64,000 nucleotides of DNA, from the NCBI GenBank assembly GCA_012517965.1, contig JAAYTZ010000018.1, forward strand, positions 1-64,000. Direction: 5' to 3'. The DNA is from Propionibacterium sp. (GTDB taxonomy: Bacteria > Actinomycetota > Actinomycetes > Propionibacteriales > Propionibacteriaceae). Under the pieces are notes generated by a model that ran no database searches, was not told the origin of the DNA, and was given only the letters and a program-made list of their open reading frames with translations. Made by a program: the position numbers and the translations under genes. This document shows positions 24,727 to 33,208 of the stretch, in pieces; position 1 is the stretch's first letter; every line of letters starts with the position of its first letter.

Positions 24727-26343
24727 GTGAACGAGGACCTGCGTCGACTCCAGGCCGAGCTGTCCGAGGCCCGGCGGCTCCTCGACGCCCGCCTGCGGGC
24801 GACCGAGCTGACCGAGCGCAGGCTGGCCGAGGCCCGTGCGGACGCCCGGGCGCTCGCCCAGACCAACGAGAAGCTGAACGTCACCCTGCGCCAGGCGCGC
24901 GAGTCGTTGCTGGCCCTCCGCGAGCAGCTCGAGGCGCTGGGGCGGCCGCCGGCCTCCCACGGCACGGTGGTGGGTCGGGCCGGTGACGAACTCGACGTGA
25001 TGGTCGGCGGCCGGTTGCTGCGGGTCGGCTGCGTTCCGGACCTGCCCGCCGACAGCATCGCCCTCGGGGCCGCTGTGCTGCTCAACGAGGCGATGGCGGT
25101 GGTGGGCGGGGCCGGCCGGCCCGAGGCCGGGACGCTGCTGCGGGTCCGCGAGGTGCTCCCCGACGGGCGGATCCTGGCGAGCACGGGCGGTGACGAGGAC
25201 GTGGTGCTGCTTCGGGCCCCCGAACTCGCGGGCGCCGACCTCGGCGTCGGCGACTCGGTGCTGGCCGACCGGCAGGCGCTCGTCGCCCACGCACGCATCG
25301 CCCGTTCCGACGTGGAGGACCTGCGGCTCGAGGAGGTGCCGAACGTCGGCTGGGCCGACATCGGCGGCCTCGACGAACAGATCGGCCTGATCCGGGACGC
25401 CGTGGAGTTGCCGTTCACGCAGCGCGCCCTGTTCGACGAGTACGGTCTGGCCGCCCCCAAGGGGGTGCTGCTGTTCGGGCCGCCCGGCTGCGGCAAGACG
25501 ATGATCGCGAAGGCCGTGGCGAACTCGGCCGGCTCGTACTTCCTCAACGTCAAGGGCCCCGAACTCCTCGACAAGTACGTCGGCGAGACCGAACGCCAGA
25601 TCCGGGTCATCTTCGGCCGGGCCCGGGAGTTGGCCGAGCGCGGCCGTCCGGTCATCGTGTTCTTCGACGAGATGGACGCCTTGTTCCGCACCCGCGGCTC
25701 GGGGGTGTCGAGCGACGTCGAGTCGACGGTCGTGCCGCAACTGCTCGCCGAGATCGACGGCGTCGAGGCGTTGGCCAACGTCATCGTCATCGGCGCCACC
25801 AACCGCGAGGACCTCATCGACCCGGCCATCCTGCGCCCGGGCCGGCTCGACGTGAAGATCAAACTCGAGCGGCCGTCCCCGGCCGGCGCCGCCGAGATCA
25901 TGGGCAAGTACCTGTCGGCGGAGGTTCCGCTCAACGCCGCCGAGACGGACGCCGCCGGCGGGCCCGCCGCCCACCGGGCGGCGCTGGTCGCGGCCGCGGT
26001 CGACGCGCTGTTCGAGCGGTCGGACGCCACCCGCTTCGTGGAGGTGACGTACGCGTCCGGCGCCCGGGAGGTGCTTCACGTCGGGGACTTCGTGTCCGGG
26101 GCGATGCTGGCCTCGGTCGTGGCCCGCGCGAAGAAGGCGGCCATCAAGGACGTCCTGGCCGGCAGGGAGCCCGGCCTCCGCCGTGCCCACGTGCTGGCCG
26201 CCTGCCGCGCCGAGATCGCCGAGAACGCCGAACTGCCGAACACCACCAACCCCGACGACTGGGCGCGCGTGTCGGGCCGGCGGGGCGAGCGCATCGTGTT
26301 CCTGCGCACCCTTCAGGACGCCCGCGCGCTCGACGTGGGGTGA
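24727..26343 (+). CDS. arc: Proteasome-associated AAA ATPase ARC/Mpa without the GQYL tail
   Basis: ARC/Mpa is the hexameric unfoldase that binds Pup through its N-terminal coiled coil and threads substrates into the 20S core. Of 538 residues, 1-65 form the coiled coil, about 80-195 the double OB domain and the rest the AAA module: Walker A GPPGCGKT (251-258), Walker B VIVFFDEMDA (309-318), then GATNREDLIDPAILRPGR. The protein ends WARVSGRRGERIVFLRTLQDARALDVG in two steps with no Tyr-Leu terminus. M. tuberculosis Mpa and Rhodococcus ARC end in GQYL, which docks into PrcA pockets. No other frame supplies such a tail. It lies 11 kb from dop, on the opposite strand. Confidence 0.94.
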   Translation: MNEDLRRLQAELSEARRLLDARLRATELTERRLAEARADARALAQTNEKLNVTLRQARESLLALREQLEALGRPPASHGTVVGRAGDELDVMVGGRLLRVGCVPDLPADSIALGAAVLLNEAMAVVGGAGRPEAGTLLRVREVLPDGRILASTGGDEDVVLLRAPELAGADLGVGDSVLADRQALVAHARIARSDVEDLRLEEVPNVGWADIGGLDEQIGLIRDAVELPFTQRALFDEYGLAAPKGVLLFGPPGCGKTMIAKAVANSAGSYFLNVKGPELLDKYVGETERQIRVIFGRARELAERGRPVIVFFDEMDALFRTRGSGVSSDVESTVVPQLLAEIDGVEALANVIVIGATNREDLIDPAILRPGRLDVKIKLERPSPAGAAEIMGKYLSAEVPLNAAETDAAGGPAAHRAALVAAAVDALFERSDATRFVEVTYASGAREVLHVGDFVSGAMLASVVARAKKAAIKDVLAGREPGLRRAHVLAACRAEIAENAELPNTTNPDDWARVSGRRGERIVFLRTLQDARALDVG

Positions 26344-26363
26344 CCGGGATCAGCCGGCGTGCC

Positions 26364-27320
26364 TCACTCGTCGTCGCGTTCCGGCGGCAACGCCCGCACC
26401 CAGCCGGGCCGCGGCCCGGTGTAGTCCGGACCGTAGGCGCCGGGCGCCGGGCGGCGGCGGCGCAGCGGCGCGGTGACCCCGGGCGCCAGCCTGCGGGCGA
26501 ACACCAGGTAGCCGGTGTGCCCGGTCGCCGTGTGCGCCGGCCGGATCGCCAGCCCCTCGGCGTGCCATTCCCGCACCTCGTACTCGCGGGCCCACGGCTC
26601 CGTGAACCCCTCGTGGGTGCGGATCTGGTCCATGACCCGGCCCATCTGGGTGGTGGTGGCGACGTAGACGCAGAGGAAGCCGCCGGGGATCAGCACCTCG
26701 GCGACGGCCGCCACGCAGTCCCAGGGGCGCAGCATGTCGAGGATCACCCGGTCGACCGGCTCGGGGCCGATCGTCTCGACGAGGTCGCCGACGCGGAGCC
26801 GCCACGCCGGGTGGGGGCCGCCGAAGAACGTCTCGACATTCTTGGCCGCGACCCTGGCGAAGTCCTCGCGCCGCTCGTAGGAGTACACCGTGCCGGCCGA
26901 GCCGACCGCGCGCAGCAGCGACAGCGTCAACGCCCCCGACCCGACGCCGGCCTCCAGCACCCGGGCGCCCGGGAAGATGTCGGCCTGCATCAGGATCGCG
27001 GCGGCGTCCTTGGGGTAGATCACGGCGGCGCCCCGCGGCATCGACACCGCGAACTCGTTGAGCACCGGCCGGAACGCGAGGAACAGGTGTCCGCCCACCG
27101 AGCGGGCCACCGACCCCTCCGGCCGGCCGATCAGGTCGTCGTGGGCGACGCCGCCGTGTGTCGTGTGGAAGACGCCGCCGGCACGCAGCAGCACCGAATG
27201 GCGGCGTCCCTTCTGGTCGGTCAGCGTCACCCGCTCCCCGGCCACGAGCGGGCCCGTCCGCACTCCCGACGGCGCGGCGGCGCCCTCGCGCCGCGGCTCG
27301 GTGCCTTCCGCCCCGGTCAT
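26364..27320 (-). CDS. trmI: tRNA (adenine-58-N1)-methyltransferase TrmI
   Basis: TrmI methylates A58 of tRNA using S-adenosylmethionine. The 318-residue protein has an N-terminal beta domain (GPLVAGERVTLTDQKGRRHSV), the SAM-binding motif I VLEAGVGSGALTLSLL and the catalytic-region DMLRPWD. An Arg/Pro-rich C-terminal tail of about 40 residues is extra. In mycobacteria trmI lies upstream of mpa on the same strand; here it is convergent with arc, 20 bp apart. The ATG overlaps the stop of the upstream lipoprotein gene (ATGA). Confidence 0.93.
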   Translation of the reverse strand: MTGAEGTEPRREGAAAPSGVRTGPLVAGERVTLTDQKGRRHSVLLRAGGVFHTTHGGVAHDDLIGRPEGSVARSVGGHLFLAFRPVLNEFAVSMPRGAAVIYPKDAAAILMQADIFPGARVLEAGVGSGALTLSLLRAVGSAGTVYSYERREDFARVAAKNVETFFGGPHPAWRLRVGDLVETIGPEPVDRVILDMLRPWDCVAAVAEVLIPGGFLCVYVATTTQMGRVMDQIRTHEGFTEPWAREYEVREWHAEGLAIRPAHTATGHTGYLVFARRLAPGVTAPLRRRRPAPGAYGPDYTGPRPGWVRALPPERDDE

Positions 27321-28816
27321 CGCGCGAACCCCCACAGTCCGAGCTGCCAGCAGGGCCCGAACGCGTGCTGCCCCACCGTGACGTCCTCGGCGACGAACAG
27401 CGTCTCCGGGCCCAGGGAGATCGGCACCACGGTCGCGTCGGTGGCGGCCTGCTGCTGGATCTCCGACAGCAGCGAGGCCCGTAGGACCTTGTCGTCGGTC
27501 TGCCGCGCAGCCTCGCTCAGCTGGGTCACCTTGTCGGCGCTGGCGGGCAGCGGGTCGTCGAGGTAGCTCTGCAGCCAGCCCAGCGGGGTGTTCACCCAGG
27601 CGGCCCGATCGGTCAGGATCAGGTCGGCGTCCGTGGCGTCGGCGACGAGCTTCACGCTCAGCGACGCGTTCGACTCCAGCCGGTCGCGCAGCAGGCGCGC
27701 GAGGTCGCCCTGCCCCGGGGCCGTGGACGCGTACGCCAGCGTCAGGATCGGCCGCTTGCCGGCCACCGGGGCGACGGTGGGGCGACCGCCGACGGGGAAC
27801 GACGGGACAGAGCCGTCCAGCGTCGGCGGCACCAGCGAGGTGAGGGTGCGGTCGGCCTGCAGGGCCTGGGCCACCGCCGTTCGCACGTCGGCCCGCGCCC
27901 GCAGCGCGCTGGCCGGGTTCCAGACCAGCCGCTCCAGGCGGGCGTCCGGCAGGTCGGTCCGGGTGAACGCGGCCTTCGTCACCCCGGACGCCAGCCGGCC
28001 GAGCGCGGCGGCGTCCAGGCTGCGCCACACCACGTCGACGGTGCCGTCCACCATCGCCTGCTCGGCGGCCGCGGAATGGGGCAGGTGGGCGAGCCGCACC
28101 TGGTCGAGGGCGGCGGGGGTGGCGCCCACGTAGTCCTCGTTGCGCAGGAAGGTCAGCCCGGTCACCTCGGCGAGGTCGAGCCGGAACGGCCCCGATCCGA
28201 CCGGCGCGCTCGTGGTCGGCCGCACGTTGTCGGGGTCGTAGACCTGCTCGTCGACGATGGACGCCGCCGGCGTGGCGAGCGCGTGCCCGATCTGGCCGTC
28301 GTGCCAGCGCAGCACGAACTCGACCGTGAGGTCGTCGACGACGTCGACGCGTTGCAGCGACCCGAACAGCCTGATCGAGGAGCGGGGCACGTTGAGCCGG
28401 TAGGCGCGGTCGATGCTGAACTTCACGTCGGACGCCGTCAGCGGGTTCCCGTTGCTGAAGGTCAGGTCCTTGGTCAGCGTGCACCGGTACGTGGTCGGGG
28501 TGTTGAACATGCAGTCGGCGGCGTCCGGCTTCAGGTCGCCGCTGTCGGGGTGCACCCGCATCAGCCGCTGGAAGACGTTGAGTGCCACGATCGCGTCGGC
28601 CCCCGTCTGGCTGGCCGCGGGATCGAAGGACTGGGGGGGCTCGGTCGTCGCCACCGTGAACGGCCGCGGCGGCGGGGTCACGGCGGTGCTCGGCCCGGTG
28701 CTCGGGCCGACGCTGGGCCCGGGCGTGCCCGCGGTGCATCCGGACGCCAGCGCCGCGGTCAGCACGAGGGCACCGAGGCGGCGGCGGGCGGGGAGGGGCG
28801 GACGCTCAGCGGGCAT
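27317..28816 (-). CDS. Orphan peptide/nickel-type substrate-binding lipoprotein (SBP family 5)
   Basis: A 499-residue extracellular binding protein of the DppA/OppA family. The signal peptide ends in a lipobox LASGC (Cys27) followed by a Gly/Pro/Ser linker. The binding domain starts with PFTVATTEPPQSFDPAASQTG and contains the family segments FSNGNPLTASDVKFSIDR and APVGSGPFRL. No ABC permease or ATPase is nearby; the gene is instead sandwiched between metH (11-nt overlap) and trmI (4-nt overlap). A dispersed transporter or a separate surface role are both possible. The ligand is unknown. Confidence 0.85.
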   Translation of the reverse strand: MPAERPPLPARRRLGALVLTAALASGCTAGTPGPSVGPSTGPSTAVTPPPRPFTVATTEPPQSFDPAASQTGADAIVALNVFQRLMRVHPDSGDLKPDAADCMFNTPTTYRCTLTKDLTFSNGNPLTASDVKFSIDRAYRLNVPRSSIRLFGSLQRVDVVDDLTVEFVLRWHDGQIGHALATPAASIVDEQVYDPDNVRPTTSAPVGSGPFRLDLAEVTGLTFLRNEDYVGATPAALDQVRLAHLPHSAAAEQAMVDGTVDVVWRSLDAAALGRLASGVTKAAFTRTDLPDARLERLVWNPASALRARADVRTAVAQALQADRTLTSLVPPTLDGSVPSFPVGGRPTVAPVAGKRPILTLAYASTAPGQGDLARLLRDRLESNASLSVKLVADATDADLILTDRAAWVNTPLGWLQSYLDDPLPASADKVTQLSEAARQTDDKVLRASLLSEIQQQAATDATVVPISLGPETLFVAEDVTVGQHAFGPCWQLGLWGFAR

Positions 28817-31800
28817 TGAAGTACTTCGCCTCGGGGTGGTGGACGACGAACGCGTCGGTCGCCTGCTCGGGGTGCAACTGGAACTCCTCGCTGAGCGTCA
28901 CCCCGATCCGCTCCGGGGCCAGCAGGGTCACGACCTTGGCGCGGTCCTCCAGGTCGGGGCAGGCCGGGTAGCCGAGGCTGTACCGCGACCCCCGGTACGC
29001 CTGGTCGCGCAGCATGCCGGTGAGGTCGGCGTCCTGCCCGCCCAGGCCCAGTTCGGCGCGGACGCGGGCGTGCCACCGCTCGGCCAGGGCCTCGGTGAGC
29101 TGCACCGAGAGCCCGTGCAGTTCGAGGTAGTCGCGGTAGGCGTGCGCCTCGAACAGCTCGGCGGTGGCCGCCGAGACGCGCGACCCCATGGTGGCGAGCT
29201 GGAACGCGATCACGTCGGGCCCCAGCTCGGCCGCCTCGGCCTCGTCGCGGAAGAAGTCGGCCAGGCACAGCCGACGGCCCCGCGGCTGCCGCGGGAACGT
29301 GAACCGGGTGACCTCCCGCCACTCCCCGGACGCCGCCGCGTCGGGGTCGCCGATCACCAGGTCGTTGCCGGAGCTATGGCAGGGCCAGTAGCCGTAGACG
29401 ACGGCGAACTCCCCGAGTTGCTCGGTCTGGATGCGGTCCAGCCAGGCCCGGAGCCGCGGCAGCCCCTCCTCCGCGACCAGGTCCTCGTAGGTGCGCTCCG
29501 GCGTCCCGCGGAGCCCCCAACGCCCCTTGAAGGTGGCGTCCAGGTCGAGCCAGTCGGCGATCTCGGCCAGCTTGATGCCCTTGACGACCCGGGAGCCCCA
29601 GAACGGCGGCACCGGCACGTCGACGCCGCGGGCCACGTCGGAGCGGACGCCCTCGGCGTCCGGCTGCGGCGCCGGCACCGGGGCCGGGAGGCGCCGTTGC
29701 CGCGGCTGGGGCAGGGTCGCTCCCGTCTCACCGCGGCGGACGGCCATGACGGCGTCCATGAGGGCGAGCCCCTCGAAGGCGTCCTTCGCGTAGCGGACCT
29801 CGCCGTGGTAGAGGCCGTTGAGGTCCTGCTCGACGTAGGTCCGGGTCAGCGCCGCCCCGCCGAGCAGGACCGGATAGTGGCTGACACCGCGGGCGTTCAT
29901 CTCCAGGAGGTTGTCGCGCATGACGACGGTCGACTTCACCAGCAGCCCCGACATGCCGATGGCGTCCGCGGCGTGCTCCTCGGCGGCCCGCAGGATCTCG
30001 GCGACCGGTTGCTTGATGCCCAGGTTGACGACCCGGTAGCCGTTGTTGGTCAGGATGATGTCGACCAGGTTCTTGCCGATGTCGTGCACGTCGCCCTTGA
30101 CCGTGGCCAGCACGATCGTGCCCTTGCCGGTCGCGTCGGAGGACTCGATGTGCGGCTCGAGGTGCGCGACGGCCCGCTTCATGACCTCGGCCGAGGCCAG
30201 GACGAACGGAAGCTGCATCTGCCCAGAGCCGAACAGGTCGCCGACGGTCTTCATGCCGGCGAGCAGGTCGGAGTTGATGATGTCGAGGGCCGACCGCGTG
30301 GCGAGCGCCTCGTCGAGGTCGGCCGCCAGGCCGCGATCGTCGGCGTCCACGATGCGCCGCTGCAGCCGTTCGGCAAGCGGCAGGGCGGCGAGTTCGGCGG
30401 CGCGCGCCTCCCGCGTCGTGGTCGTGGTGACGCCCTCGAACAGCTGCAGGTACCGGGCCAACGGGTCGTAGTCGGCGGTGCGCCGGTCGTAGATGAGGTC
30501 GAGGGCGACCTGGCGCTGCTCGTCGGGGATGCGGGCCATCGGCAGGATCCGGCTCGGGTGGACGATCGCGCTGGTCAGGCCGGCCGCCACGCACTCGTGG
30601 AGGAAGACCGAGTTGAGGACGGCGCGGGCGGCCGGGTTGAGTCCGAAGCTCACGTTCGACACGCCGAGGGTGGTCTGCACCTCGGGGTGGGCGGCCGTGA
30701 GCCGGCGGATCGCCTCGATGGTCTCGAGGGCGTCGCGCCGGGTCTCCTCCTGGCCGGTGCCGATCGGGAAGGTGAGGCAGTCGACGATGATGTCGGCCTC
30801 CCGCAGCCCCCATCGGCCGGTCAGGTCGGCGATGAGCCGCTCGGCGACGCGCACCTTCCAGTCGGCGGTGCGCGCCTGCCCCTCCTCGTCGATGGTGAGG
30901 GCGACCACGGCGGCGCCGTGCTCGACCACCAGCGGCATGATGCGGTCGTAGCGGGACCCGGGCCCGTCGCCGTCCTCGAAGTTCACCGAGTTGATCACGC
31001 TGCGGCCGGCCAGCGACTCCAGGCCGGCCTCGATGACGGCGGGCTCGGTGGAGTCGATGACGATCGGCAGCGGGACCGCGGTGTTGAGGCGGGTCGCCAG
31101 CGCCCGCATGTCGGCGACCCCGTCGCGGCCCACGTAGTCGACGCACAGGTCGAGCAGGTGGGCTCCGTCGCGGCTCTGCGCCTTGGCGATGTTGACGCAG
31201 GTGTCGACGTCGCCGGCCAGCATCGCCTCCCGGAACGCCTTCGAGCCGTTCGCGTTGGTCCGCTCGCCGATCGCCAGATAGGAGGTGTCCTGGCGCAGCG
31301 GCACGTCGGCGTACAGCGACGACACCGACCCGGCGGCCAGGTCGGCCGGGGCCGGCCCGGGGCTGGCGTCCCGGGCGGCCAGCGGACGCCCCCGCAGCGC
31401 GTCGGCCACCTGCCGGATGTGCTCGGGGGTGGTGCCGCAGCAGCCGCCGACCAGGCACAGGCCGAAGTCGGTGGCGTAGGAGTCGAGGGCCGCGCGCAGC
31501 TCGGGCGCGGTCAGGGGGTAGCGGGCGCCGTCGGCGGTGAGCTCGGGGAGGCCGGCGTTCGGCATGCAGCTCACCCCGATGCGGGCGTGCCGGGCGAGAT
31601 GGCGCAGGTGCTCGCGCATCTCCTCCGGACCGGTGGCGCAGTTGAGGCCGATGACGTCGATGCCGAGCGGGGCGAGCGCGGTGAGCGCGGCGCCGATCTC
31701 GGAGCCCAGCAGCATGGTGCCGGTGGTCTCGACGGTCACGCTGACGATGATCGGCAGGTCGCTGCCGGCGGCTGCCAGTGCGCGCCGGGCGCCGATGACC

Positions 31801-32306
31801 GCGGCCTTGGCCTGGAGGAGGTCCTGGACGGTCTCGATGATGATGCCGTCGACGCCGCCGCGCAGCAGCCCCTCGGCGCAGGTGCGGTAGCCGTCGCGCA
31901 GCGCGGCGAACGGCAGGTGGCCCAGGGACGGCAGCTTGGTGCCGGGCCCCATCGACCCCAGGACGTAGCGGGGCCGCTCCGGGGTGGCGAACTCGTCGGC
32001 GACGCTGCGGGCGATCCGGGCGCCGGCCTCGGCCAGCTCGCCGATCCGGTCCGCGATGTCGTACTCGCCGAGCGCGGCCAGGTTGGCGCCGAAGGTGTTG
32101 GTCTCGACGGCGTCCGATCCGGCGGCGAAGTACGCGCGGTGGATCGCGGCGACGACGTCGGGGCGGGTCACGTTGAGGATCTCGTTGCAGCCCTCGAGCC
32201 CGGCGAAGTCGTCGAGGGTGAGGTCGAAGCCCTGGAGCTGCGTGCCCATGCCACCGTCGGCGACGACGACGCGGGTGGTCAGGGCGGTGCGCAGGTCCTG
32301 GGTCAC
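28806..32306 (-). CDS. metH: Cobalamin-dependent methionine synthase
   Basis: MetH transfers the methyl group of methyltetrahydrofolate to homocysteine through cobalamin. All modules are present in 1166 residues: the homocysteine domain with zinc Cys ligands (GLNCATGPEEM; GGCCGTTPEH), the folate domain (YLAIGERTNANGSKAF), the B12 domain with the ligand His in DVHDIGKN, and the reactivation domain (RYSLGYPACPDLEDR). The GTG start has TATCCT 6 nt upstream and no Shine-Dalgarno. The message is therefore leaderless and has no room for a cobalamin riboswitch. It is divergent from the PAC2 gene, a pairing also seen in mycobacteria (Rv2124c-Rv2125). Confidence 0.97.
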   Translation of the reverse strand: MTQDLRTALTTRVVVADGGMGTQLQGFDLTLDDFAGLEGCNEILNVTRPDVVAAIHRAYFAAGSDAVETNTFGANLAALGEYDIADRIGELAEAGARIARSVADEFATPERPRYVLGSMGPGTKLPSLGHLPFAALRDGYRTCAEGLLRGGVDGIIIETVQDLLQAKAAVIGARRALAAAGSDLPIIVSVTVETTGTMLLGSEIGAALTALAPLGIDVIGLNCATGPEEMREHLRHLARHARIGVSCMPNAGLPELTADGARYPLTAPELRAALDSYATDFGLCLVGGCCGTTPEHIRQVADALRGRPLAARDASPGPAPADLAAGSVSSLYADVPLRQDTSYLAIGERTNANGSKAFREAMLAGDVDTCVNIAKAQSRDGAHLLDLCVDYVGRDGVADMRALATRLNTAVPLPIVIDSTEPAVIEAGLESLAGRSVINSVNFEDGDGPGSRYDRIMPLVVEHGAAVVALTIDEEGQARTADWKVRVAERLIADLTGRWGLREADIIVDCLTFPIGTGQEETRRDALETIEAIRRLTAAHPEVQTTLGVSNVSFGLNPAARAVLNSVFLHECVAAGLTSAIVHPSRILPMARIPDEQRQVALDLIYDRRTADYDPLARYLQLFEGVTTTTTREARAAELAALPLAERLQRRIVDADDRGLAADLDEALATRSALDIINSDLLAGMKTVGDLFGSGQMQLPFVLASAEVMKRAVAHLEPHIESSDATGKGTIVLATVKGDVHDIGKNLVDIILTNNGYRVVNLGIKQPVAEILRAAEEHAADAIGMSGLLVKSTVVMRDNLLEMNARGVSHYPVLLGGAALTRTYVEQDLNGLYHGEVRYAKDAFEGLALMDAVMAVRRGETGATLPQPRQRRLPAPVPAPQPDAEGVRSDVARGVDVPVPPFWGSRVVKGIKLAEIADWLDLDATFKGRWGLRGTPERTYEDLVAEEGLPRLRAWLDRIQTEQLGEFAVVYGYWPCHSSGNDLVIGDPDAAASGEWREVTRFTFPRQPRGRRLCLADFFRDEAEAAELGPDVIAFQLATMGSRVSAATAELFEAHAYRDYLELHGLSVQLTEALAERWHARVRAELGLGGQDADLTGMLRDQAYRGSRYSLGYPACPDLEDRAKVVTLLAPERIGVTLSEEFQLHPEQATDAFVVHHPEAKYFNAR

Positions 32307-32312
32307 CGGCCA

Positions 32313-32318
32313 AGGATA
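32313..32318 (-). promoter_or_regulatory. -10 element for leaderless metH
   Basis: On the minus strand TATCCT ends 6 nt before GTG 32306. The roughly 85 bp to the next divergent -10 (32402) contain no riboswitch-like element. Confidence 0.55.
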
Positions 32319-32401
32319 ACCGGCGGCCGGGCGGCGCCCCGGGGACGCCCGCGTGCGACGTACGGGCCGGACCGGGACGGCCGGGCCCGGCCGGCGGTCG
32401 G

Positions 32402-32407
32402 TATCCT
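32402..32407 (+). promoter_or_regulatory. -10 element for the PAC2 gene
   Basis: TATCCT ends 7 nt before ATG 32415. It is the same hexamer and spacing as used by metH on the other strand. Confidence 0.55.
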
Positions 32408-32414
32408 GGCCGGC

Positions 32415-33196
32415 ATGTCTGGCCAGTCGAAGCTGCGGGGCCTCAAGCGCCCGGTCGTCCTTGCCGCGTTCGGAACGACGCGGGCGAGGCCGCGACGGGC
32501 GTCATCGACCACATCGCCGAGTTGACCTCGGCGGAGTTCGTGTTCGCCCTGGATCCCGACGAGTTCTACGACTTCACCGAGAACCGGCCCGTGGTGATGA
32601 ACACCGAGGATGGCGGCCGGCTCATCGAGTGGCCGACCGTGGAGGTGCTGGTCGGCCATCTGCCGGAGCGCGACGTGGTGCTGATCGGCGGCCCCGAGCC
32701 CAACTATCACTGGAGGGCGTTCTGCACGAAGCTCGTGTCGGCGATGCTGACGGTGAAGCCCGACAAGGTGATCCTGCTGGGCTCGATGCTGGCCGACGTC
32801 CCCCACCGGCGGCCGATCCAGATCGCCATCAACTCCACCGACTACGAGGGCCCCACCGGCATCGTCGGCGTCCTGACCCAGTCGTGCAAGGACGCCGGCT
32901 TCGACGTGACCACGCTGTGGGCGTCCGTGCCCCACTACGTGGCCGAACCGCCGAACCCCAAGGCGACCCTGGCGCTGCTGGGTCGCGTGGAGGACGTGCT
33001 CGACGCGACCCTCGAGGTGCGCGACCTGCCGCACCTGGCGGCCGCCTGGGAGGGTCGGGTCAACGACCTGGCGGCGGACGACCCCGACATCCAGAGCTAC
33101 ATCGAAACCCTCGAGGAGAGCTACGACGAGGAGGGCGGGGTCGCCGACCAGTTGGCCGCCGAGGCCGAACGCTTCCTCCGGCGGCGCAACCGCTGA
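32415..33196 (+). pseudogene. PAC2-family protein, frameshifted near codon 20
   Basis: PAC2 proteins are named after a eukaryotic proteasome assembly chaperone; the bacterial role is unknown. The start MSGQSKLRGLKRPVVLAAF is in one frame (from ATG 32415). From base 32474 the sequence NDAGEAATGVIDHIAELTS continues in another and runs intact to 33196. Family members read AAFEGWNDAGEAA at this point, so 7 nt (encoding E-G and part of W) appear to be missing between 32471 and 32472. The remainder (EFYDFTENRPVV, GGPEPNYHWRAF, DYEGPTGIVG) is perfectly conserved, and only a TTG at 32522 could restart it. The break is recent, or it is a sequencing error. Confidence 0.8.
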
Positions 33197-33208
33197 GAGC
33201 CGCGCGGG

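Noticed and set aside
27317-28816. A complete peptide ABC importer around the binding protein
   Set aside because: No permease or ATPase gene of that family is nearby; the only ABC genes are in the distant bacteriocin cassette.
32307-32414. Cobalamin or SAM riboswitch between metH and PAC2
   Set aside because: Both starts have -10 boxes 6-7 nt away, leaving no leader RNA, and no B12-box sequence is seen.
28413-32525. A 1370-codon plus-strand open frame over metH
   Set aside because: It is the shadow of metH in high-GC DNA: it has low-complexity Arg/Gly/Val composition, no domain, and metH on the other strand has every expected motif.
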